Shown one piece after another: positions 23,168-31,517 of a stretch of DNA of 64,000 bases (positions within the stretch are counted from its first letter, which is position 1; each line of letters starts with the position of its first letter). The DNA is from DAOVRD01 sp964521715 (lineage in GTDB: Bacteria > Planctomycetota > Brocadiia > SM23-32): assembly GCA_964521715.1 (NCBI GenBank), contig CAZFSS010000001.1:124001-188000 (forward strand). The letters run 5' to 3'. A model generated the notes under the pieces. That model was not told the DNA's origin and did not search any database. It saw only the letters and a list, made by a program, of their open reading frames with translations. The position numbers were made by a program, and so were the translations under genes.

Positions 23168-25900
23168 ATGGCCAGACGCGTGCTGGACAGGAACGCCATC
23201 GACGAGCTGACCGTGCACGACGCGCGTGAGACGATCTTCTTCTCCAAGGTGGCCGGGCGCCTCTGCCAGTGGGTCGAGCTGGACCTCTCGTGGAGAGGCT
23301 GGCGCGGGCAGCTCCAGGTGGAGATCAGCGCGCGGGGGACGCGCGCCACGAGGGACGTGATGGTCTACGGCCGCGACCGGATCACGGTGCGCTGCCCTGC
23401 GCCGGCGGTCTGGCCCGAGCCGCCCTGCACGGACGCGCGCCTGGTCATCCGGCGCGGCGAGCGGACGGCCGAAGGCATCCTCATCGTCGGCAGCCACCGG
23501 CCCTGGACCGTCTACCTCCTGAGCGACCTCTGCGCGGACGACACGTGGGCCTACTCGGACCTCGAGGCGCACGACCGCGACGACTACCTGACCACGCTCG
23601 CCGAGCTGAACGCGGGGCGGGACAACCGTTACAACTTCGCCTCGGCCTACCAGGTCGAACGCTTCCGGCGCCAGGCGGGCGCGCGCGACAGGCGGCGCCT
23701 CAGCGATGCGCTGCGCGAAGGGCGCTTCTACATGACCCCCGTCCCCAACCAGCTCCTCTGCGGCGCCTTCAACCTGGCCAGCTATCCGCTGCTGCTGGAG
23801 CCTTACCGGAAGCACTGGGCGAGGGCAGGGGGGATGCCCGCCGGCCTCCCGCTGGATGCCTACCACATGGAGGCCCCGACCTGGACGAACGGTCTGGCCA
23901 ACCTGCTCGCCTGTGCGGGCTTCCGCTCGTTCGGCAAGAGCCTGCTTCAGTCCGGCGCGCCCTGGATCGATGCCCTGCGCAGGTTGCCCAGGCTGACGCG
24001 CCTGGAGGCGGCTCCCGGCCGTTACGTCTACCTGCTGCTGCGGTGCGGGGACTACAGTGAGGCCATGCCCCTGCTGCCCGGCCTGCCGCACGCGAACGGC
24101 TACCTCCACGAGCGCGTCATCCCCGAGCACGAGGCGCTCGGCGCGGCCTACCCGACCTCCGCCATTCCCCTCGTCGGCGCCTACAGCGACCTGTGTCCGG
24201 AGGCGCGTTCGTGGGTCCGGGCGAAGGTGGACGTGGTCCGCAGCTACAACGCGCAGTGGTGGGACTACCCGAAGCTCGTCAACGCCACCTGGTCCGATTT
24301 CTTCGACCACATCGTGGCGGAGGTCGGTCCGCCTGAGAGGCCCAGGCGGCGCGGCCTGCGCACCGTGCGGGGCGACACGGGCGCGGCCTGGGAGGCATGG
24401 CTCCTGCGGATCGAGGACGAGGCCGCCCGGTTCAGGAAGGCGCAGCGCGACGTGGTGTCTCTGCGCACGCTGTGCGCCATGCTCGGGCGGAAAGACGCCG
24501 CGACCCGGCGAGCCCTGGACGACGCCGCCGCGGAGCTGGTCAACCTGGGCGATCACGCGTGGAGCGGCTCCTCCCCCGGCTCCAAGGAGCTGAACCTGAG
24601 CATCCGCCGGGGGCGTCTCGCGAGACTGGCCCGAGCGCTGGCAAAGGCGCGAAGCGGGCCGGCACGGGGCGTCGAGTTGAAGGAAGGCGCAAGGATGGCC
24701 CTCGTCAACACGCTCGGCTGGCGCCGCGCGTGCCTTGTGGTCGCGCCCGAGGCGGGGCGGCGGCTTGCCCTCGCCGATCCTGAGACGGGCGAGGAGTATC
24801 CATTTGCGGGGTCGAACGCGCCCGGCAGGGAGGGCGCCATGACGGCGGCCGTGCCTGGCGTTCCGGGTTTCGGCGCACGGGTTCTGAAGCTGGTGCGCGC
24901 GGCGGGCAGCCGGGGACGGGGCTCGTCTGAGCCGGTCCCGCTTGCGCTTGACGCTATGGGTCCCGTGCTGCTTGACAACGGGCGGGAGGCGGCTCCACGC
25001 GGAGGCTGGACGGCGGACGGCCGAGGCCGATGGCAGGTCGGGCCGTTCTCCGTTCGGGCGTCCGTGTGCCGGTCAGCCGTCGTGGACGGGACTGAGCTGG
25101 AGCTGTCCGTGGCGGGGAAGCCGCCCGAGGGCTCCTACGCCCTGCGCTGGCGGTTCGGCCTGCCGTGGAAGCGGTGCACGTGGCGGGCGGAGAGCGGGGG
25201 CGGCTTCCGCACTTCGGCGCCCGCCCGGGCGGGCGGGGACCTGCTCGCCGGCGTCGCGGGATGTTGCATCGCCGTGGGAGAGGGCCTGAGTGCCGCGCCG
25301 CCCGGCGGACGGTCCTCGGTCGACTTCGCCTTCGACGAGTCCGGGATATGCGGCCTCGGAGGGCCGATGACGGAGCTGTCGAAGGGCGATCCCGGCGGCC
25401 GGCTCGGCAGTGCCTACGCGCCCAACGGCGTCATGCGCCGCAAGACCACCCCGGGCGTCCTCGAATGGTATCTGCTCTGCACGGACCCGCTTGCGCATGA
25501 GGCGTTCGCCGACCAGGGCGGGGCGCGGGCCTGGCGGTTCCAGTGCGCGTTCAGGAGACGGGCCGGCGGCTTCGACGACGTTGCCCTCTACAGGTTTGCC
25601 GCCGGATTCTGCCGTCCCGGCGAACTCGTCAGCGTCCGCGCCGCAAAGCCAGTCTCCGAGCCCTGGCTTGTGCTGGACAAGGACGACGTGCTCGTGCTGG
25701 GCGCCGGCCGGACGCGGGACGGCCTGTCCATTGATCTCTACAACACGGCACGGCATCCGGTGACGGTCCGCTTCAGAGGGAGTGCCGTCGAGGGCCGAAG
25801 GGTGGCGCTGACCGACATGCTGGAACGCGCGGAGCGTCCCTGTGCGGACGGCAGCGCCCGCCTCGGCCCATGCGCCTTCGCGCGCCTGCTCGTGCGATGA
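23168..25900 (+). CDS. GH38-like protein with altered metal-binding motif
   Basis: 910 residues from the ATG at 23168 (AGAGGA seven bases upstream). Residues 110-160 align with the start of alpha-mannosidase-like GH38 proteins: RPWTVYLLSD, then the region where the zinc motif HSHTD normally stands, then YNFASAYQVERF. Here the zinc histidines are replaced, giving Asp120-Leu-Cys122-Ala-Asp124 (23525-23539). The family nucleophile region reads YHMEAPTWTNG, without an obvious Asp. The long C-terminal half is beta-rich, as in GH38 proteins. It may be a divergent hydrolase using Asp/Cys ligands or a non-catalytic relative. No signal peptide. Confidence 0.6.
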   Translation: MARRVLDRNAIDELTVHDARETIFFSKVAGRLCQWVELDLSWRGWRGQLQVEISARGTRATRDVMVYGRDRITVRCPAPAVWPEPPCTDARLVIRRGERTAEGILIVGSHRPWTVYLLSDLCADDTWAYSDLEAHDRDDYLTTLAELNAGRDNRYNFASAYQVERFRRQAGARDRRRLSDALREGRFYMTPVPNQLLCGAFNLASYPLLLEPYRKHWARAGGMPAGLPLDAYHMEAPTWTNGLANLLACAGFRSFGKSLLQSGAPWIDALRRLPRLTRLEAAPGRYVYLLLRCGDYSEAMPLLPGLPHANGYLHERVIPEHEALGAAYPTSAIPLVGAYSDLCPEARSWVRAKVDVVRSYNAQWWDYPKLVNATWSDFFDHIVAEVGPPERPRRRGLRTVRGDTGAAWEAWLLRIEDEAARFRKAQRDVVSLRTLCAMLGRKDAATRRALDDAAAELVNLGDHAWSGSSPGSKELNLSIRRGRLARLARALAKARSGPARGVELKEGARMALVNTLGWRRACLVVAPEAGRRLALADPETGEEYPFAGSNAPGREGAMTAAVPGVPGFGARVLKLVRAAGSRGRGSSEPVPLALDAMGPVLLDNGREAAPRGGWTADGRGRWQVGPFSVRASVCRSAVVDGTELELSVAGKPPEGSYALRWRFGLPWKRCTWRAESGGGFRTSAPARAGGDLLAGVAGCCIAVGEGLSAAPPGGRSSVDFAFDESGICGLGGPMTELSKGDPGGRLGSAYAPNGVMRRKTTPGVLEWYLLCTDPLAHEAFADQGGARAWRFQCAFRRRAGGFDDVALYRFAAGFCRPGELVSVRAAKPVSEPWLVLDKDDVLVLGAGRTRDGLSIDLYNTARHPVTVRFRGSAVEGRRVALTDMLERAERPCADGSARLGPCAFARLLVR

Positions 25901-25927
25901 CGGGCACGCGAGGCGGGGGACGGGTCC

Positions 25928-25955
25928 TTGACTGGCGCGTGCCGCTCCGCATAAT
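25928..25955 (+). promoter_or_regulatory. promoter of the sulfatase-pfkB operon
   Basis: TTGACT (25928-25933), 16 bases, CATAAT (25950-25955), followed by GGAGGG at 25981-25986 and the ATG at 25992. Confidence 0.6.
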
Positions 25956-25991
25956 GGGCGGGCTGAGGATCTCGCTTTCCGGAGGGCCGAA

Positions 25992-27587
25992 ATGGCCGGC
26001 CGCTTGAACGTTCTGTGGATATCGTTTGAGGACACGACGCCGCGCTTCGGCTGCTACGGCGACCCGCTGGCGCGCACGCCGAACCTGGACCGTCTGGCCG
26101 CGGGGGGCTGCCGCTTTCCCAACGCTTTCAGCACCGCCCCCGTCTGCGCGCCGAGCCGCTCGGCCGTCATCACGGGCATGTACCCGACGAGCATCGGCAC
26201 GCACCACATGCGCACCACGCATCGGAATCGCGCCACGCCCGAGATGGCCACGCCGTACGACGCCGTCATCCCCCACTACGTGAAGTGCTTCAGCGAATAC
26301 CTGCGCGCCGCCGGCTACTACTGCACGAACAACTCGAAGACCGACTACCAGTTCGCGGCGCCCCGGACCGCCTGGGACTGGTGTCGCGACGGGGCTCACT
26401 GGCGCGGACGGGCCGAGGGGCAGCCCTTCTTCGCCGTCTTCAACCTGGACGCCACGCACGAGAGCGGCATGTGGGAGGAGAAGGGAGGCGAGCCCACGAC
26501 CGACCCGGCCGCCGTGCGGCTGCCCCCTTACCTGCCGGACACGCCGGAGTGCCGCAAGGCGCTCGCGCGGCAGTACGACCACATCGCGCATAACGACGGC
26601 ATCGTCGGCGAGCTGCTTCGGCAACTCGAGGAGGACGGCGTCGCGGACGATACGGCGGCCTTCATCTGGAGCGATCACGGGGAGGGCCTGCCGCGCTCGA
26701 AGCGCTGGCCCTATGACGGCGGCATCCGCGTGCCCCTCATCGTCCGATGGCCCGGAACCATCGAGCCGGGCTCAGTCGACGAGCGTCTGGTGAGCATGAT
26801 CGACCTCGGACCCACCGTGCTCTCCATGCTGGGCCTGCCCGTCCCGGCCCACATGCAGGGGCAGCCGTTGCTCGGGCCCGACGCCGTGGAACGCGAGTTC
26901 GTCTACGCCACGCGCGACCGTTACGACGAGTCCTATGACATGGTGCGCGCCGTCCGCAGCCGCTGCTACAAGTACATACGTAACTTCCGTCCCGAGCTGC
27001 CGCGGATGCTGTGGATACCGTACCGCAACCGCCATCCCATCATGCGGGAGATACGGCGCCGCTACGTGGCCGGCACGCTGGAGGGCCCGCAGCGCTGGTT
27101 CGCCGAGACGAACCGGCCCAACGAGGAGCTCTACGACCTCCAGAGCGATCCCTGCGAGCTGGACAATCTTGCAGGCGATCGCGCGCACCGCGATGCGCTG
27201 GACCGCATGCGGCGGGCGCTGGCGGACTGGCGCGGGCAAGTGGGGGACATGGGCGAAATGGACGAGGCGACCATGAAGCGCCTCTGGTATCCGGACGGCG
27301 AGCAGCCGACGACCGCGCCCGTGGTGTTCGTGCCGCTGTCGGCGGAGGCGGACGGCACGGAGACGTCGTCGGGCGGCGCGTTTGCCGGGCCGGTCCTGCT
27401 TCAGCTTCACTGCGCCACGCAGGGGGCGTCGATTGCCTATACCTTCGAAGGCGGCGACGACCCCCACTGGCTGCTGTACCACGAGCCGATACGCCTGCCG
27501 CAGGGAACCGCGACGGTCCGCGCGCGGGCGATCCGCATCGGCTACGCCGAGAGCCCGGAGCGGCGGGCCACTTTCGAGGTCACCTGA
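25992..27587 (+). CDS. type I sulfatase with C-terminal chitobiase-like domain
   Basis: 531 residues. The alkaline-phosphatase-fold sulfatase core has the metal Asp in SFEDTTP, the maturation motif CAPSRSAVITG with Cys52 (to become formylglycine) and a second metal site in IWSDHGEG. LYDLQSDPCELDNLA near residue 385 is typical of the N-sulfoglucosamine/heparan-type branch. The last 80 or so residues, with ASIAYTFEGGDDPHW and VRARAIRIGYAES, look like a chitobiase/hexosaminidase C-terminal (CHB_HEX_C) beta-sandwich. No signal peptide is visible, so it may act in the cytosol on imported sulfated oligosaccharides. A maturase gene is not seen in the window. The pfkB gene follows two bases later. 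Confidence 0.9.
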   Translation: MAGRLNVLWISFEDTTPRFGCYGDPLARTPNLDRLAAGGCRFPNAFSTAPVCAPSRSAVITGMYPTSIGTHHMRTTHRNRATPEMATPYDAVIPHYVKCFSEYLRAAGYYCTNNSKTDYQFAAPRTAWDWCRDGAHWRGRAEGQPFFAVFNLDATHESGMWEEKGGEPTTDPAAVRLPPYLPDTPECRKALARQYDHIAHNDGIVGELLRQLEEDGVADDTAAFIWSDHGEGLPRSKRWPYDGGIRVPLIVRWPGTIEPGSVDERLVSMIDLGPTVLSMLGLPVPAHMQGQPLLGPDAVEREFVYATRDRYDESYDMVRAVRSRCYKYIRNFRPELPRMLWIPYRNRHPIMREIRRRYVAGTLEGPQRWFAETNRPNEELYDLQSDPCELDNLAGDRAHRDALDRMRRALADWRGQVGDMGEMDEATMKRLWYPDGEQPTTAPVVFVPLSAEADGTETSSGGAFAGPVLLQLHCATQGASIAYTFEGGDDPHWLLYHEPIRLPQGTATVRARAIRIGYAESPERRATFEVT

Positions 27588-27589
27588 GC

Positions 27590-28540
27590 ATGGGCGGCAC
27601 GGATCCCGGACGGCTGGACGTTGTTGGGCTCGGCCTTGCGACCCTTGACGTGCTTGTGCGTTGCGAGCCGGCGGCGGACGCATCCGGGCGCCCCGCGTTC
27701 CGGGAATTCCGCCTGGAGGGCGGGGGCCCGGTGGCGACGGCGATGGCGGCGGCTTCGCGGCTCGGCGCGCGGACGGGTTTCGTCGGCACGGCCGGCAGCG
27801 ACTTCGCCGGCGAGTGCAAGCTCCTCTCGCTGAGCCGATACGGCGTGGATGTCTCGCGCGTCATCGTGCGCCCGGGGCCGGAGGCACAGGTCGTGCTCGT
27901 CTGGGTGGACGCCGACACGGGGGAGCGGAGCTTCAGCGGCCTGTCGGGCGCGATGGATGACGCACTCCGGCCGGACGAGCTCGATCGGGCGTACATCACC
28001 TCGGCCGGTCACCTCCACCTTGACGGCTGCCACGGCGAGGCGGCGCTGGCAGCGGCCCGGTGGATGCACGAAGCCGGCGGCACGGTCGTCCTGGACGGTC
28101 CGGCCACGCACGGCATCGCGCGGGGCCGCATCCGCAAGCTGGTCGAGCAGGTGGACGTGCTCGTCTGCGGCAGCGGCTTCGCGCAGGCGCTCACGGGCGA
28201 GACGGAAGTCGCGGACGCGTGCCGGGCGGCGACTCGCCTGGGCCCCCGGACCGTCGTCCAGACCGAAGGCGCCGGCGGCAGCTACACCGTCTGCCCGGAC
28301 GGCGAGTTCCACACCCCGGCCTTCCAGGTGGACGTGGTGGACACGACGGGCGCGGGCGACGTCTTCCATGGCGCCTACATCGTGGGGCTGATCAAGGGCT
28401 GGGATGCCGGGCGCATAGCGGCGTTCGCCAGCGCGGCGGCGGCCATGACGTGCACCAGAGTGGGCGGGCGAGCCGGGGTCGGCTCCTTCGAGGAGACCCT
28501 GGAGTTCTGCCGAAGCCGCGGGGTGCGCCTGGCGGAGTGA
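27590..28540 (+). CDS. PfkB-family carbohydrate kinase
   Basis: 316 residues, ribokinase fold. The first signature region reads EGGGPVATAMAAASRLGA near residue 43. The second signature, DTTGAGDVFHGAY, starts at residue 251, with Asp257 as the catalytic base in the anion hole GAGD. The family phosphorylates ribose, fructose, 2-keto-3-deoxygluconate or nucleosides. Coupling to a sulfatase suggests it acts on a monosaccharide released from a sulfated glycan, which is inference. It starts two bases after the sulfatase stop, so the two share a transcript. Confidence 0.9.
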   Translation: MGGTDPGRLDVVGLGLATLDVLVRCEPAADASGRPAFREFRLEGGGPVATAMAAASRLGARTGFVGTAGSDFAGECKLLSLSRYGVDVSRVIVRPGPEAQVVLVWVDADTGERSFSGLSGAMDDALRPDELDRAYITSAGHLHLDGCHGEAALAAARWMHEAGGTVVLDGPATHGIARGRIRKLVEQVDVLVCGSGFAQALTGETEVADACRAATRLGPRTVVQTEGAGGSYTVCPDGEFHTPAFQVDVVDTTGAGDVFHGAYIVGLIKGWDAGRIAAFASAAAAMTCTRVGGRAGVGSFEETLEFCRSRGVRLAE

Positions 28541-28802
28541 GGCCGCGGAGACGCTCCCTGCGCGCGCCGTCCGGCCCGATGGGGTACATGACCAGGGAGT
28601 CCTCGGACGTCCGCAGCCGGATGCTGCCCACGACCGGCTCGGCGATGACGGGCGGGCCGCCGTTCTCCACGAGGGCGTTGCGGGCCAGGTTGGCCGCCAC
28701 GCCGGTGTTCTCGGCCCGCGTGACGGCCGTCAGGAGCAGCCTTCCCGAGTCGGCAATTCCGTCCTCCGTCAGGCTGCTGAGCGCGGCGCGGCCCAGGCAC
28801 AC
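28541..28802 (-). pseudogene. C-terminal fragment of a large secreted glycoside hydrolase
   Basis: The minus strand reads, without a proper start, SGRLLLTAVTRAENTG, then PPVIAEPVVGSIRLR and LVMYPIGPDG. This matches the C-terminal beta-domain of large GH5-like/DUF-type hydrolases, where a GRxLLTAxxRAENTG motif precedes a conserved V-A-E-G-V block. Only about 85 residues remain; the frame then runs on as an antisense of pfkB. It reads as decayed 3' debris of a hydrolase gene whose body is gone. The open frame extends from GTG 28802 to 28392. Confidence 0.5.
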
Positions 28803-28814
28803 TCAGGCACTGGG

Positions 28815-28843
28815 TTGCGAAAGAGCCTGGCGACGCTTATCAT
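28815..28843 (+). promoter_or_regulatory. candidate promoter of the mechanosensitive channel gene
   Basis: TTGCGA (28815-28820), 17 bases, TATCAT (28838-28843). Confidence 0.45.
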
Positions 28844-28993
28844 CACGGGACCCGCTCGCAGTCCGGCCGTGCGGCGAGCGGGGGCTGCCGGTGCGGCGCG
28901 TCGCCGGCCTGCGCTCGCTCCGGACTCGGAGGCGGCGAGGCCGGGACGGCGTGGCTCTGAGATGTCTTGTGATCCCTTTCGGGGGGCCAGAAG

Positions 28994-30349
28994 GTGGGAA
29001 GCGGTCACTCAAACCGACGGCGGAGTCCTGCTGTGCAGTGGGGCAGCGTGGCCCTTGCGTGCTGTTGTTTCCTGACGGCGTGTGCGGCCGGCTCTGCGAG
29101 TGCGGCGGAGTTCGTCGGCGCCCGGATGCAGCGCGCCGCAGAGGAGACCCTCGCGGGGACATGGGTGGCTCCCGTTGGCAGAGGGCACCTGACGTTGACG
29201 CTTTCAGCGGAGGGCCGCTTCTCCCTGGACGGTCTCACGGGGGATTACGTGGTGGCGGGGAACAACCTGAAGCTGTCGACCGACGTTGAGGACGTGACCT
29301 ACCAGTTTGATGGGGACAAGAACCAGCTTACGCTCTCCGGCGGGGACCTGTCTCAGGCGCTGAAGTTCTCCCGCCAGCCGGAGGCCGCGGCGTCAGTCCA
29401 GTGGCTTTTTGACCTGTCGGCCGAGAACTTGACGCGGAAGCTCTACCGGGTCCTGACCATCCTGGGTGCCGTCCTAGTCTGTCGCCTGATCATTGCGGCG
29501 TTGAGCGCGGTCAGCCGTCTGCTGGTCTACTCCGATTGGGGTCCTCTGCGGTTCTTCTACCGCTATCACAAGAACCGGGCTCTCACTATCCACTCGCTTG
29601 TGCTCAACGGCGTGAAATACGTCGTCTACTTCACGGCTCTCGGGTTCATCCTGGGGGAGCTGGGGGTCAACTACACGGCCTACCTTGCTTCTCTCTCCGT
29701 TATTGGCCTGGCGATCGGGTTTGGCTCTCAGGGCCTGGTGCAAGACATCGTGACGGGCTTCTTTGTGGTTTTCGAGGGCCAGTTCGATGTGGGGGACATG
29801 GTGGAGATCTCCGGCCAGGTTGGCGTGGTTCAGGAACTGGGCCTGCGCATGACCAAGCTGCGCAATTACCTGGGGGAGATGATCGTCATTCCGAACCGGA
29901 ACATCGCCCTCGTCGGCAATTTCAGCAGGGGCGCCCAGCATGCGGGCATCGACGTGGCAGCGGCCAGCCGCCAGGCAGCCGAGCAGGAAGTCGAGCTCCT
30001 CCAGCAGGTCGCTGAGGAGCTTGCCCGCCAGTTCAAAGGCGCCATCGTCGGCCCGCCGCAGATGTCGGGCGTCATCTCTCTGGCTACGGGCGAGCATTTC
30101 GTGCGCATGCACCTTGCCTTCTGGCCGCAGCAGCAGTGGGTGATCGAGCAGCAGCTTGTCCCACGCATACGCGAAGTGCTCAAGGCCGCGGGCATCGAGT
30201 TGCCTGCCGACCGGATCGTCGTCTTCTATCACGAAAGGCAGGAGCAGAAGGCGCCCGTCGGCGCTAGCGCCCTCGCGCGAGTCAGAAGCCTGTTCTCCGG
30301 GCCTGCCCCCTCCCGGGGCGGGGCGTCGGACAGGTCCGGGACCAAATGA
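28994..30349 (+). CDS. MscS-family mechanosensitive channel with extra N-terminal sensor domain
   Basis: 451 residues, GTG start. A signal peptide (hydrophobic core ALACCCFLTA, with ACAAGSASAAEF at its end) is followed by a domain of about 75 residues with the pattern GTWVAPVGRGHLTLTLS, DGLTGDYVVAGNNLKL and NQLTLSGGDL. This is a small lipocalin-like (DUF5640-like) beta-sheet. The MscS channel follows: membrane helices at about 155-175, 205-230 and the pore helix region ASLSVIGLAIGFGSQGLVQDIVTG, then the beta-domain VGDMVEISGQVG and IPNRNIALVGNFSR. Normal MscS is about 280 residues. The periplasmic domain before the channel is unusual and could sense the envelope. Confidence 0.85.
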   Translation: MGSGHSNRRRSPAVQWGSVALACCCFLTACAAGSASAAEFVGARMQRAAEETLAGTWVAPVGRGHLTLTLSAEGRFSLDGLTGDYVVAGNNLKLSTDVEDVTYQFDGDKNQLTLSGGDLSQALKFSRQPEAAASVQWLFDLSAENLTRKLYRVLTILGAVLVCRLIIAALSAVSRLLVYSDWGPLRFFYRYHKNRALTIHSLVLNGVKYVVYFTALGFILGELGVNYTAYLASLSVIGLAIGFGSQGLVQDIVTGFFVVFEGQFDVGDMVEISGQVGVVQELGLRMTKLRNYLGEMIVIPNRNIALVGNFSRGAQHAGIDVAAASRQAAEQEVELLQQVAEELARQFKGAIVGPPQMSGVISLATGEHFVRMHLAFWPQQQWVIEQQLVPRIREVLKAAGIELPADRIVVFYHERQEQKAPVGASALARVRSLFSGPAPSRGGASDRSGTK

Positions 30350-30410
30350 TGCCCGTCCCGATGGCAGCAGCAGGGGGGGGCATGGTGCGTGTGGCGTGCC
30401 GGCGTGTGAC

Positions 30411-30440
30411 TTGACGCGACCCCGCGCCGCATGGCTAAAT
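30411..30440 (+). promoter_or_regulatory. candidate promoter of the GH130 gene
   Basis: TTGACG (30411-30416), 18 bases, CTAAAT (30435-30440). The -35 is good and the -10 weak; AAGGAGG at 30481-30487 lies below it. Confidence 0.35.
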
Positions 30441-30492
30441 GGGCGCGCGCAGTTGGCGCCCCGCACTCGCAACACCCCTCAAGGAGGCCGGA

Positions 30493-31479
30493 ATGGCTGG
30501 GCAGACGATCATCGGAGAGGCCGTGCCGAATGTGCCCTGGGAGGAGAAGCCGGAAGGCTGCAAGGACGTGGTGTGGCGCTCGGAGCGCAATCCCATCATC
30601 CCGCGCGATCTGCTGCCCACGTCGAACAGCATCTTCAACAGCGCCGTCGTCACGCACGCGGGGGAGTTCGCAGGCGTGTTCCGCGTCGACGACAAGCGCC
30701 GGCACATGCAGCTTCACACCGGCCGAAGCGAGGACGGCTACGGCTGGGAGCTGGAGCCGCAGCCCATCCAGTTCGAGTGTGACATCCCGGAGATCGCGCG
30801 TTTCCAGTACGGTTACGATCCCCGCGTGCTCTGGCTTGAGGACCGCTACTACGTGACCTGGTGCAACGGCTACCACGGCCCGACCATCGGCATCGCCTGG
30901 ACGAAGGACTTCGAGCAATACCATCAGCTCGAGAACGCCTTCCTGCCCTACAACCGCAACGGCGTGCTCTTCCCGCGCAGGATCAACGGGAAGTACTACA
31001 TGCTCAGCCGGCCCAGCGACCGGGGCCATACGCCGTTCGGCGACATCTACCTGAGCCAGAGCCCGGACATGGTCCACTGGGGCTGCCATCGCTTCGTGAT
31101 GGGCACCAGGGGCGGCTGGGAGTCGACGAAGGTCGGCGCCGGCCCCGTCCCCATTGAGACCACGGAAGGATGGCTGCTCGTCTACCACGGCGTGCTCACG
31201 TCGTGCAACGGCTTCGTCTACAGCGCCGGGGCGGCCCTTCTGGACATCGACGAGCCGTGGAAGGTCATGTACCGCACTGCGCCATACATCATGTCCCCGC
31301 AGACGATCTACGAATGCGTGGGCGACGTGCCGAACGTCGCCTTCCCCTGCGCGGCCGTCTGCGACGCGCCGACCGGGAGGATTGCCTTCTACTACGGCGG
31401 CGCCGACACGGTGGTCTGCCTGGCCTTCACGCAGGTCGACGAGCTCATTCAGTACACCAAGGAGAACTCAAGCGTCTGA
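30493..31479 (+). CDS. GH130 beta-mannoside phosphorylase/hydrolase
   Basis: 328 residues, five-bladed beta-propeller fold. The catalytic Asp109 lies in YGYDPRVLWLED, followed by YYVTWCNGYHGP. The later blades carry NRNGVLFPRRINGKYYML, SRPSD, WESTKVGAGPVPI, WLLVYHGV and FPCAAVCD, all family blocks. GH130 enzymes phosphorolyse or hydrolyse beta-mannosides (mannooligosaccharides, mannose-GlcNAc) and are usually intracellular. No signal peptide is present. The ATG at 30493 has AAGGAGG five bases upstream. The neighbouring convergent GH10 gene and the GH38 enzyme further on fit a role in mannan or hemicellulose breakdown. Confidence 0.93.
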   Translation: MAGQTIIGEAVPNVPWEEKPEGCKDVVWRSERNPIIPRDLLPTSNSIFNSAVVTHAGEFAGVFRVDDKRRHMQLHTGRSEDGYGWELEPQPIQFECDIPEIARFQYGYDPRVLWLEDRYYVTWCNGYHGPTIGIAWTKDFEQYHQLENAFLPYNRNGVLFPRRINGKYYMLSRPSDRGHTPFGDIYLSQSPDMVHWGCHRFVMGTRGGWESTKVGAGPVPIETTEGWLLVYHGVLTSCNGFVYSAGAALLDIDEPWKVMYRTAPYIMSPQTIYECVGDVPNVAFPCAAVCDAPTGRIAFYYGGADTVVCLAFTQVDELIQYTKENSSV

Positions 31480-31517
31480 CCATCGCTCGGCGCGCCGGAC
31501 GCTGTCGCATCAGCCCG

